Of a stretch of 18,502 bases of DNA, positions 7,725 through 13,954 are shown one piece after another. Within the stretch, counting starts at the first letter, position 1. Each line of letters begins with the position of its first letter. The translations under genes were made by a program, and so were the position numbers. The notes under the pieces were generated by a model, which was not told where the DNA came from, searched no databases, and worked only from the letters and a program-made list of their open reading frames with translations. This stretch comes from an uncultured Ruminococcus sp. Lineage in GTDB: Bacteria > Bacillota > Clostridia > Lachnospirales > Lachnospiraceae. The DNA lies in the NCBI GenBank assembly GCA_900553885.1, contig USFD01000062.1, positions 1 through 18,502 on the forward strand, written 5' to 3'.

Positions 7725-7733
7725 GCATACTTA

Positions 7734-7789
7734 AGCTGCCCCCTTCATAGATTAGAAAGGACCAGAATATACCGGGACAGGGGGCAGCT
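7734..7789 (+). promoter_or_regulatory. Perfect 10-bp inverted repeat abutting the start of the CotS-like gene
   Basis: AGCTGCCCCC (7734-7743) and GGGGGCAGCT (7780-7789) are exact reverse complements, separated by 36 nt. The right arm ends at the base before the ATG (7790) and contains the only nearby purine-rich site (AGGGGG). The loop contains a second possible site, AAAGGA (7755-7760), 29 nt from the start. There is no T-run. Confidence 0.7.
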
Positions 7790-8797
7790 ATGAGAGAGTA
7801 CGAACTGGAAGTGCTGGAGAGATATGAAATAGGAGTGAAGGGCACCCGGCGGATCAGGGGTGCGTTTTTTTGCGATACAGAAGAAGGGGCGATGCTACTG
7901 AAAGAGACGAATATATCAGAGAAGCGCGCCCTTTCAATGTATTTTGCAGAGAGCCGTCTTGAGTCGGCGGGAATGTCGGTTGACACGCCGGTATTTACGA
8001 AGGATGGAGAGATCCTGGCCGTGTCCCGTGACGGAACAAAATATATGATGAAAAAGTGGTATACCGGCAGGGAATGTGACATGAAAAGAGAAGCAGAGCT
8101 TGCGAGGGCGGCGGCGAATCTTGCGATTCTTCATTCAAAGCTGAATCAGCAGGAAACCGGATCTCTGACCGGAGAAGATACGGGGCTGACTGTCAGGCGC
8201 AGCCCGCTGGAAGAGATCCGGCGCCATAACAGGGAGCTGAAAAAAGTCAGGACATTTATCCGGCGGAGGGTTGCGAAAAATGAGTTTGAATATCTCTTTT
8301 TAAACAGCTTTGATAAAATGTACAGTATGGCAGAGACGGTGGAGAGACGGCTGGAAGAGTCCGGCTGTATGAAACTGTATGAGCGCAGTGTGGAGGAAGG
8401 GCGCCTGACTCACGGAGATTATAACTATCACAATCTCCTTATTCTTCCGGGAGGCATCGGTATTACCGGTTTTGAACATATGAGTATAAATATTCAGGTG
8501 CATGATTTATATTATTTTATAAGAAAAGCAATGGAAAAGTTTCATTGGAAAGAAAATACCGGAAAAATTATTCTGGAAGCGTATGAGAGGGAACGCAGAC
8601 TGGGCAATGCGGAAAGGATGTATATCGGCCTGTGTCTTGCATATCCGGAAAAATTCTGGAAGACGGCCAGCAGCTATTATCATTCCAATAAAGCCTGGCT
8701 GCCGGAAAAAAGTGTGGAGAAACTGGAAACCGTTGTACAGCAGTGGGATGAGAAATATCGGTTCCTGAAAAATATATTTGCTCTTGATCTGGCCTGA
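7790..8797 (+). CDS. CotS-like spore coat protein / kinase-fold (APH-type) protein
   Basis: A 335-residue protein of the aminoglycoside-phosphotransferase-like fold used by spore coat proteins CotS/YutH/YsxE. An N-lobe with K38 (MLLKET) and a hinge (YMMKKWYTG) precede an Arg/Lys-rich helix (about 143-165). The catalytic loop HGDYNYHNLL is at about 207-216. The following metal-binding position, normally DF(E/D/G), reads GFEH (about 226-229), so the Asp is replaced by Gly and activity may be lost or altered. HDLYYFIRK then matches the family. It stands alone between cca and HU. A sporulation role is inferred from family and from the yabP/yabQ/spoIIE cluster downstream. The start is directly preceded by an inverted repeat that would hide the ribosome binding site. 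Confidence 0.75.
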   Translation: MREYELEVLERYEIGVKGTRRIRGAFFCDTEEGAMLLKETNISEKRALSMYFAESRLESAGMSVDTPVFTKDGEILAVSRDGTKYMMKKWYTGRECDMKREAELARAAANLAILHSKLNQQETGSLTGEDTGLTVRRSPLEEIRRHNRELKKVRTFIRRRVAKNEFEYLFLNSFDKMYSMAETVERRLEESGCMKLYERSVEEGRLTHGDYNYHNLLILPGGIGITGFEHMSINIQVHDLYYFIRKAMEKFHWKENTGKIILEAYERERRLGNAERMYIGLCLAYPEKFWKTASSYYHSNKAWLPEKSVEKLETVVQQWDEKYRFLKNIFALDLA

Positions 8798-8976
8798 TGA
8801 ATACAGCAGGGCAGAACGGAATGACAGAAGGCGGGAGAAGACGGTCCGGCTTTCGGAAAAATGCCTGCCGGGGGCTGCCGGGAAAAAGACCGGCAGCCGG
8901 AAGATACGGTTTCTGATACCGGAATTGCCGGCCATTATGTAAAACGGCGGAAAAGCCGGAAAAACGCGGAAAAATC
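8798..8976. other. GC-rich intergenic region with a strong hairpin
   Basis: This is most of the 303-nt gap before HU. It is rich in CCGG/CGGAA words. GGCTGCCGG (8873-8881) pairs perfectly with CCGGCAGCC (8890-8898) around loop GAAAAAGA, and a further CTGCCGG lies at 8865-8871, giving an alternative left arm. No T-run follows on the plus strand. This may mark the 3' end of the CotS-like transcript. I see no convincing gene here. Confidence 0.5.
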
Positions 8977-9005
8977 TTGACAAAGCGGGATTGAACCGTT
9001 ATAAC
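8977..9005 (+). promoter_or_regulatory. Strong sigma-A promoter of the HU gene
   Basis: A consensus TTGACA (8977-8982), a 17-nt spacer and TATAAC (9000-9005). Predicted start is near 9012. This is the best housekeeping promoter in the window and fits an abundant nucleoid protein. Confidence 0.88.
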
Positions 9006-9012
9006 AGTACAT

Positions 9013-9081
9013 AAAGGCGGAAACATGTGGACGAGATTACATGCCCCTTTAAATAAGAATAAAATTGTATGTGGATACAAT
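9013..9081 (+). promoter_or_regulatory. Structured 5' leader of HU
   Basis: Two hairpins fill the leader. AAAGG (9013-9017) + CATGT (9024-9028) pair with ACATG (9039-9043) + CCTTT (9046-9050), starting at the predicted mRNA 5' end. ATTGTAT (9064-9070) pairs with ATACAAT (9075-9081) over loop GTGG, ending 3 nt before the ribosome binding site GAGGAGG. They could protect the mRNA or tune translation. Confidence 0.5.
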
Positions 9082-9100
9082 CAAGAGGAGGAATTAACTC

Positions 9101-9373
9101 ATGAACAAAACAGAATTAGTAGCAGCAGTAGCTGAGAGAGCCGAGATTTCTAAGAAAGATTCTGAGAAAGCGCTGAAAGCGTTTGTCGATGTTGTAACAG
9201 AGCAGCTGAAGGCTGACGACAAGGTTCAGCTTGTTGGCTTCGGAACATTTGAAGTAAGCAAGAGAGCTGCAAGAGAAGGAAGAAATCCGCAGACAGGAAA
9301 GACAATGAAGATTGCTGCCTGCAAAGCTCCGAAGTTCAAAGCAGGAAAAGCTTTAAAGGATGCGATCAACTAG
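9101..9373 (+). CDS. hup: HU family DNA-binding protein
   Basis: A 90-residue histone-like nucleoid protein that bends and compacts DNA as a dimer. N-terminal helices (MNKTELVAAVAERAEISKK) are followed by the beta-arm region with GFGTFEV and the conserved GRNPQTGK motif that wraps the minor groove. The C-terminal FKAGKALKDAIN closes the fold. Length equals the family norm. GAGGAGG lies 9 nt before the ATG. The gene has its own consensus promoter and a strong terminator, so it is expressed alone, although it heads the yabP-spoIIE cluster. IHF-like paralogues share this fold, but length and context favour HU. Confidence 0.97.
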   Translation: MNKTELVAAVAERAEISKKDSEKALKAFVDVVTEQLKADDKVQLVGFGTFEVSKRAAREGRNPQTGKTMKIAACKAPKFKAGKALKDAIN

Positions 9374-9426
9374 TCTGCTTTTTCCATGAGTAGATGAATC
9401 AGACAATTTGTTTATTGAGAGGACAG

Positions 9427-9463
9427 GCACTTGCGATGCGAAGAACATTGTAAGTGCTTTTTC
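9427..9463 (+). terminator. Rho-independent terminator of HU
   Basis: GCACTTGCGATG (9427-9438) pairs over 12 positions (two G-U) with CATTGTAAGTGC (9446-9457), loop CGAAGAA, followed by TTTTTC. It ends 29 nt before the rqcP start. Confidence 0.92.
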
Positions 9464-9491
9464 TGACTCTGGCATACAGGGAGGTGAAAAG

Positions 9492-9731
9492 ATGCGTCTG
9501 GATAAATTTCTGAAAGTTTCCAGGCTGATTAAGCGCAGAACAGTGGCAAACGAGGCCTGTGACGCGGGGCGCGTCGCCGTGAACGGGAAACCGGCGAAGG
9601 CATCTGTCAGCGTAAAGGAAGGCGACGTGATTGAAATCCAGTTCGGTAATAAATCGGTGAAGGCGGAAGTTCTGAAGATTCAGGAGACCACAAAAAAAGA
9701 GGAAGCGAAAGATATGTTCCGTTATCTCTGA
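9492..9731 (+). CDS. rqcP: RqcP (YabO-like) S4-domain RNA-binding protein
   Basis: A 79-residue single S4 domain protein matching the RqcP/YabO family (Hsp15-like), which in B. subtilis binds stalled 50S subunits with RqcH and drives C-terminal alanine tailing in ribosome quality control. MRLDKFLKVSRLIKRRTVA is the S4 helix pair and AGRVAVNGKPAK the RNA-binding loop; the C-terminus is charged. The start at 9492 follows GGGAGGTG 5-6 nt upstream. The frame is open back to 9408, but that crosses the HU terminator, so the longer form is rejected. The same gene lies before yabP in Bacillus. It begins the operon after the HU terminator; no clear promoter is visible in the 29-nt gap. Confidence 0.9.
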   Translation: MRLDKFLKVSRLIKRRTVANEACDAGRVAVNGKPAKASVSVKEGDVIEIQFGNKSVKAEVLKIQETTKKEEAKDMFRYL

Positions 9732-9772
9732 TGAAAATAAGCGCTGGAAATAAGATGTGATTTTCCGGGGAA

Positions 9773-9804
9773 GGCATAAGCCGGAACAACCTGTCATATA
9801 CATA
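9773..9804 (+). promoter_or_regulatory. Possible sigma-E-type promoter before yabP
   Basis: GGCATAAG (9773-9780) and TATACATA (9797-9804) loosely resemble sigma-E -35 and -10 elements at roughly the right spacing. yabP and yabQ are sigma-E genes in B. subtilis. Neither element matches the consensus fully. Confidence 0.25.
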
Positions 9805-9836
9805 GAAACAGGTGCAGAGAAGCACCGGGGAGGTGC
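9789..9836 (+). promoter_or_regulatory. Mutually exclusive stems covering the yabP ribosome binding site
   Basis: Four segments can pair in alternation: 1, ACCTGT (9789-9794); 2, ACAGGTGC (9808-9815); 3, GCACC (9822-9826); 4, GGTGC (9832-9836). Pairs 1:2, 2:3 and 3:4 are each perfect (6, 5 and 5 bp). The Shine-Dalgarno GGGGAGG (9827-9833) lies between 3 and 4, so 3:4 partly hides it and 2:3 frees it. Confidence 0.4.
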
Positions 9837-9840
9837 GTAT

Positions 9841-10125
9841 ATGGAGGAACAGCGGATTGCAAAGTCACACAAGCTTGTGGTGAACAACAGGAAAACAAGC
9901 ACAGTTACCGGGGTTCTGGATGTGCTTTCTTTCGATCTGAATGAGATCCTGCTGGAAACAGAGCAGGGGATGCTTATGGTTAAGGGAACAGATCTTCATG
10001 TCAACAGACTGAGCGTGGAAAAGGGAGAAGTGGATCTGTCGGGGAATATTGACAGTGTGGCTTACTCCAGTGTGAGTCAGACCGGCAGGCAGAGTGAAAG
10101 CTTTCTTTCCCGCCTGTTCAAATAG
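9841..10125 (+). CDS. yabP: Sporulation protein YabP
   Basis: A 94-residue member of the YabP/YqfC family needed for spore coat/cortex formation in B. subtilis, where it is made in the mother cell under sigma-E. The family features are the short beta-rich core: SHKLVVNNRKTSTVTGVLDVLSFD, then ILLETEQGMLMVKGTDLHVNRL, then the VEKGEVDLSGNIDSVAY segment. No signal peptide or membrane segment is seen. The start at 9841 has GGGGAGG 7 nt upstream; the frame is open to 9757 without a better site. The stop codon overlaps the ribosome binding site of yabQ. The exact biochemical function is unknown in any species. Confidence 0.92.
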   Translation: MEEQRIAKSHKLVVNNRKTSTVTGVLDVLSFDLNEILLETEQGMLMVKGTDLHVNRLSVEKGEVDLSGNIDSVAYSSVSQTGRQSESFLSRLFK

Positions 10126-10134
10126 GAGCCGGGT

Positions 10135-10464
10135 ATGATCGGAATCGGCAGGGAGGCTTTGATTTTTCTGTATGCAGGCCTGGGCGGCATGTCTGTGCTT
10201 TTTGCATACTGTGTGCTGATCTGTTTCCGCCGGATTGTGAAACACAGCACTGCTCTGATCGGACTTGAGGACATCCTGTTCTGGCTTGGCGCCAGCGGCT
10301 TTATTTTTAAACAGATGTATGACACTACATATGGGAGTGTAAGATGGTTTTTTGCACTTGGACTTGTATGCGGAGCGGCGGCAGGTTTCGGGCTGATCCG
10401 CCTTGCGGAAAAAATAAAAGTAAAGTTTGAGAAAAACCTTGAAAAGAACAGGAAAAACAGATAG
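10135..10464 (+). CDS. yabQ: Spore cortex biosynthesis protein YabQ
   Basis: A 109-residue membrane protein. Three hydrophobic segments lie at about residues 8-33 (ALIFLYAGLGGMSVLFAYCV), 41-61 (LEDILFWLGASGFIFK) and 68-89 (RWFFALGLVCGAAAGFGLI), ending in a basic cytoplasmic tail. In B. subtilis YabQ sits in the membranes around the forespore and is required for the spore cortex. The ribosome binding site TAGGAG uses the yabP stop codon, 6 nt before the ATG, so the two are translated together. The 29-residue Lys/Arg-rich tail after the last helix is the least conserved part. Confidence 0.9.
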   Translation: MIGIGREALIFLYAGLGGMSVLFAYCVLICFRRIVKHSTALIGLEDILFWLGASGFIFKQMYDTTYGSVRWFFALGLVCGAAAGFGLIRLAEKIKVKFEKNLEKNRKNR

Positions 10465-10519
10465 AATGTTTTCTAACGGGGAGTAAAAGCATTTATTATT
10501 AGTAAGTGGGTGAGTTTAA

Positions 10520-10852
10520 ATGACTAAAAGAAAAGGGACAGGCAGACAGCGCGGCAGGAGAAAGAATTCCAGATTTGGCCGGTACAGAAGAAGCATATTG
10601 ATGATCTGTTCGGTTCTTGTGGTTCTGTCTGGTGTGCTTGCAGTTAATTCTTTACGGCTTCAGGCCAGAAACGCTGAGTATAAGGAGCAGGAAGAAGAGC
10701 TCCGTTCCCAGATTGGCGATGAGAAAAAGCGTGCGGAAGAGATAGAAGAATTTAAAGAGTATGTCAAGACGGATGAATACGTCAAAGAGACGGCGGAAGA
10801 GAAGCTGGATCTTGTAGATCCGAACGAGATTATTTTCAAGGCAGCAGAATAA
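10520..10852 (+). CDS. divIC: Septum formation initiator, FtsB/DivIC family
   Basis: A 110-residue bitopic division protein. The strongly basic cytoplasmic N-terminus (about 1-25) is followed by one membrane helix (about 26-43, ILMICSVLVVLSGVLAV) and an extracytoplasmic coiled coil (about 45-80, rich in E/K). The C-terminal motif DEYVKETAEEKLDLVDPNEIIFK is the typical FtsB/DivIC end. It forms the divisome complex with FtsL and DivIB/FtsQ and controls septal peptidoglycan synthesis. The ribosome binding site is weak (GGTGAG, 6 nt from the ATG). An ordinary GGGGAG lies farther upstream (10478-10483) but is too distant. The position between yabQ and spoIIE is the conserved one. Confidence 0.92.
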   Translation: MTKRKGTGRQRGRRKNSRFGRYRRSILMICSVLVVLSGVLAVNSLRLQARNAEYKEQEEELRSQIGDEKKRAEEIEEFKEYVKTDEYVKETAEEKLDLVDPNEIIFKAAE

Positions 10853-10905
10853 AGAGACAGGACGGGCGCGGATGCCCGCGGGAAAAGAAATGAATATTAC
10901 CAATG

Positions 10906-10937
10906 AAGACTCCAGGAGAAATTCTCCTGGAGTCTTT
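10906..10937 (+). terminator. 15-bp-arm palindrome, terminator-like, between divIC and spoIIE
   Basis: Left arm AAGACTCCAGGAGAA (10906-10920) and right arm TTCTCCTGGAGTCTT (10922-10936) are exact reverse complements around one A. The tail is only TTGGTTTCT, a poor T-run. A smaller hairpin, CGGGC / GCCCG, precedes it (about 10863-10878). It stops 28 nt before the spoIIE ATG, leaving no room for a promoter. Confidence 0.65.
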
Positions 10938-10964
10938 GGTTTCTGAAGGGAGATTTACGGAGAT

Positions 10965-12362
10965 ATGAGTGACGGACAGGCGCTCCACAGCAGTCCTTAC
11001 GTGGAGCAGATTGAAAAATATGCCAATTCACTGAAACAGCTGTCGCAGACATTTCTCGGACTGGAAGAAAAGAGGCAGGCGTTTTCGGATGAAGAGATCG
11101 AGGGAATGTTTTCCCGTGTCCGCGAAAAGGTATGCGGAAAATGTGAAAAATGCGGCTGGTGCTGGGGAGAAAACTTTGTCCATACGTACCAGATGGGGTA
11201 TGAGATCCTTTCGGCAGTCGATCACTATGGGAATGAACTGAATACAGAAACAAAGAGAAAGCTGATGCAGCGGTGCATCATGGCGCCCAGATTTCTGCGG
11301 GAAATGCTGGAAGGATTCCATGACGCCCGGCAGAATATGATCTGGGTTAACCGGATGGCCAGGAGCCGGGAAGGGTGTGCGATTCAGATGGATACTTTTG
11401 CGGATATGATACAGAGTACGACCAGAGAGCTGGAAAACAGTATTTTCACGGACGAACGTCTGGAGAAAAAGATAGGAGCGGCCCTGAGGAAAAAGGGGAT
11501 CCGGATGCTGTACACGCATTTTTTTATGACCCGGGAGGGCAGGTATGAAATTCATGTCACAGCCAGAACGATAAAAAACCAGAAGGTTTCCACCCGGGAA
11601 TTTGTTAAAGCGGTGTCGGAAGCGGCAGGCCGCAGGCTGATCCTGCAGAGCGGAACGGCCCAGGTCATCGGTAATCATTATATGACGGTGGTGTGTCAGG
11701 AAGGGCCCGCTTATTATACACTGCAGGGTGCGGCCAGAATCGGAAAAGGGTGCAGTCAGATATCCGGAGATAATTTTGCCATGATGGAGCTGCCGGGAGG
11801 CAGACAGGCCGCGGCCCTTTCCGATGGTATGGGATCCGGCGAAGAAGCATGCCGGGAGAGTACGCTGGTGATTGAGCTTCTGGAAGAACTTCTGGAGGCG
11901 GGATTTCCGGAGAAAACCGCGATTCAGATGATTAATACAACACTTGTAATGGGACGGGAGGAGATCCACTATTCAACTGTGGATATGACAGTATTTGATC
12001 TTTATACCGGAGAATGCGAGATTATCAAAGCGGGCGCCTCGTCCACATTTATCAAAAAGAAAGATGAAGTGGAACATCTCAGTTCTACCAGCCTTCCTAT
12101 CGGCGTAATGAATTCCATTGAGATCGACTCTGTAAAGCGGAAACTGTCTGACGGGGATTTTGTGATTATGGTGACAGACGGGGTGCTGGACGCACTGCCG
12201 GTGGGAGAACAGGATCTGCTTCTGGAGACGATTATTCAGGGCAGCGCCATTACCAATCCAAAGGAAATGGCCCACCATGTTCTGGAACAGGTGCTTGCAT
12301 GGACCGGCAGAGAGCCGGCCGATGATATGACAGTGCTGGCGGTGGGAATCTGGGAGTGCTGA
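10965..12362 (+). CDS. spoIIE: SpoIIE-type PP2C phosphatase lacking the membrane domain
   Basis: A 465-residue stage II sporulation phosphatase. In B. subtilis SpoIIE dephosphorylates SpoIIAA and so activates sigma-F in the forespore. The C-terminal PP2C domain is complete: GDNF (about 268), SDGMGSG (about 286-292), VTDGVLDAL (about 402-410) and the metal Asp in ADDMTVLAV (about 450). The central part is the regulatory/oligomerisation region. The B. subtilis protein has 827 residues with about ten N-terminal membrane helices; this one begins just before the central region and has no hydrophobic segment. Residues 57-66 hold CxxCxxCxxC. AAGGGAGA lies 12 nt before the ATG. The upstream 112 nt do not encode a missing half. 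The gene order confirms identity. Confidence 0.9.
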   Translation: MSDGQALHSSPYVEQIEKYANSLKQLSQTFLGLEEKRQAFSDEEIEGMFSRVREKVCGKCEKCGWCWGENFVHTYQMGYEILSAVDHYGNELNTETKRKLMQRCIMAPRFLREMLEGFHDARQNMIWVNRMARSREGCAIQMDTFADMIQSTTRELENSIFTDERLEKKIGAALRKKGIRMLYTHFFMTREGRYEIHVTARTIKNQKVSTREFVKAVSEAAGRRLILQSGTAQVIGNHYMTVVCQEGPAYYTLQGAARIGKGCSQISGDNFAMMELPGGRQAAALSDGMGSGEEACRESTLVIELLEELLEAGFPEKTAIQMINTTLVMGREEIHYSTVDMTVFDLYTGECEIIKAGASSTFIKKKDEVEHLSSTSLPIGVMNSIEIDSVKRKLSDGDFVIMVTDGVLDALPVGEQDLLLETIIQGSAITNPKEMAHHVLEQVLAWTGREPADDMTVLAVGIWEC

Positions 12363-12371
12363 TGTGCGGAC

Positions 12372-12400
12372 TTTACTTTTTTGCATGGATTGGGTATAGT
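12372..12400 (+). promoter_or_regulatory. Possible promoter of tilS inside its 5' region
   Basis: TTTACT (12372-12377), a 17-nt spacer and TATAGT (12395-12400). The predicted transcription start would be at about 12406-12408, on top of the ATG at 12407, which has no ribosome binding site of its own. Confidence 0.35.
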
Positions 12401-12406
12401 TTACAT

Positions 12407-13954
12407 ATGATGAAAAAGATAGAAGAAAAGGCGGAAGCCCTGATCCGAAAATATAATATGATCGAAAAGGACGATGTGGTGATCGCAGGCGTATCGGGCG
12501 GTGCAGATTCGGTATGCCTGCTTTTTGTGCTCTGTGCACTGAAAGAAAAGTACGGATTTTCTGTCCGGGTCTGCCATGTCAACCATGGACTCCGGGGAGC
12601 GGATGCAGATGCAGATGAACAGTTTGTGGAAGAACTGTGCCGAAAGCTGAAGGTTCCCTGCCGGGTTTTTCACAGGAATGTGGAATTAATTGCCAGAAAA
12701 AGGAAACAATCTACTGAGGAAGCCGGGCGTACCGTACGCCGGGAGGCCTTTGAAACCATGTGCCGGGAAGAGGGAGGAACCAGAATTGCCTCTGCTCACC
12801 ACAGCAATGACAATGCAGAAACGATACTGCTGAATCTGGCCCGGGGAACAGGGCTTAAAGGATTGTGCGGCATCAGACCGGTATACGGGAAATGGATCCG
12901 TCCGCTGCTTGGCGTGTCCAGAGAGGAAATAGAATCCGCTCTTGTGCAGGAGAAAATTCCCTGGCGGCAGGATCTGAGCAATGAAGAAGATGTGTATACA
13001 AGAAACCGGATCCGCCATCACATTCTTCCGGCTCTTCAGGAACAGGTCAATCCGGAGACAGCCCGGCATCTGAATGAACTGTCCTGCCAGGCTCAGGAGA
13101 TCTGGGATTACGTGGAGCGGGGAGTGGATGAGGCCTGGGAACGCTGCATTGTGAGTCCGCCGGGAAAAACAGAGGCGTTTACCGTTCGCGAACTTCCTTT
13201 TCGCAAAGAGATGCCGGCGGTTCAGAAACAACTTCTTCACAGAAGCATATGCCGGGCGGCAGGCAGAAGCAGGGATGTGGAGGCGGTTCATGTGTCCGCG
13301 CTTCTGGATCTCTTCGGCCGGCAGCCGGGCAGGCAGATCAGTCTTCCTTACGGAGTGACGGCATACCGGATGTATGACGGTGTTGCCCTGGAGAAAACCG
13401 TGCCGGAAGAGACGAAACGTGAAAATGCAGCGGGAGAAGAGGAGGACCTATGCATTCCCCTGCGGATACCGGGAGAAACCCGAGTGCCGGGGACATCCTT
13501 TCGCATATTATGCCGGGTCCGGGAGCGGGGAGAGAATGAGCCGGATCTTTACAGCGGAATGGAAAAAGGACAGGCCGGGATCCTGCAAAAAAGTTACACG
13601 AAATGCTTTGACTATGATATAATAAAATATACCGCTTCTGTAAGAAAAAGACATGCAGGAGATTATCTTGTCATCAACAGGGACGGGGGAAGACAGAAAC
13701 TGAAATCATTTTTTATTAACCGGAAAGTACCCCGCCGGGACCGGGATCAGATGTTCCTGATTGCGGACGGAAGCCACATAATGTGGATCCCGGGCATGCG
13801 GATGAGTGCATATTATCAGATCGGCAAAGAAACAAGGAGAATTCTTGAGATAACGATAACGGAGGAGAAAACGAATGGCAGAGACAATCAGAGTTCTGAT
13901 CCCGGAGGAAAAGGTGGATCAGAGAATCAAGGAACTGGGAGAGCAGATCAGTGA
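12407..13954 (+). CDS. tilS: tRNA(Ile)-lysidine synthase
   Basis: Modifies C34 of tRNA-Ile(CAU) to lysidine with lysine and ATP, allowing AUA reading. The PP-loop motif SGGADS is at residues 30-35, followed by CHVNHGLRG and SAHHSNDNAETILLNLARGTG, all typical of TilS. A substrate-binding middle domain and TilS C-terminal domain follow (DRDQMFLIADGSHIMWIPGMR). The length is 515 residues from this start. Alternatives are ATG 12362, which overlaps the spoIIE stop as TGATG and has GGGAG 5 nt upstream but adds a hydrophobic 15-residue lead, or ATG 12410. Family alignment of the PP-loop distance favours 12407. The last 26 residues are encoded inside hpt in another frame and look non-native (polar, Gly/Asn/Gln-rich). 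Confidence 0.9.
   Translation: MMKKIEEKAEALIRKYNMIEKDDVVIAGVSGGADSVCLLFVLCALKEKYGFSVRVCHVNHGLRGADADADEQFVEELCRKLKVPCRVFHRNVELIARKRKQSTEEAGRTVRREAFETMCREEGGTRIASAHHSNDNAETILLNLARGTGLKGLCGIRPVYGKWIRPLLGVSREEIESALVQEKIPWRQDLSNEEDVYTRNRIRHHILPALQEQVNPETARHLNELSCQAQEIWDYVERGVDEAWERCIVSPPGKTEAFTVRELPFRKEMPAVQKQLLHRSICRAAGRSRDVEAVHVSALLDLFGRQPGRQISLPYGVTAYRMYDGVALEKTVPEETKRENAAGEEEDLCIPLRIPGETRVPGTSFRILCRVRERGENEPDLYSGMEKGQAGILQKSYTKCFDYDIIKYTASVRKRHAGDYLVINRDGGRQKLKSFFINRKVPRRDRDQMFLIADGSHIMWIPGMRMSAYYQIGKETRRILEITITEEKTNGRDNQSSDPGGKGGSENQGTGRADQ

Noticed and set aside
8797..8916. A 39-codon Arg/Gly-rich open frame starting as TGATG on the stop of the CotS-like gene
   Set aside because: No ribosome binding site, no recognisable family, and its end runs through the GC hairpin. 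The basic composition follows from the CCGG/CGGAA-rich DNA.
9408..9491. Longer start for rqcP at 9408
   Set aside because: It would begin before the HU terminator and lacks a ribosome binding site; the ATG at 9492 has a strong one and gives the family length.
10853..10964. A separate N-terminal membrane half of SpoIIE upstream, split by a frameshift
   Set aside because: Only 112 nt lie between divIC and spoIIE, filled by hairpins; there is no room for about 300 missing residues.
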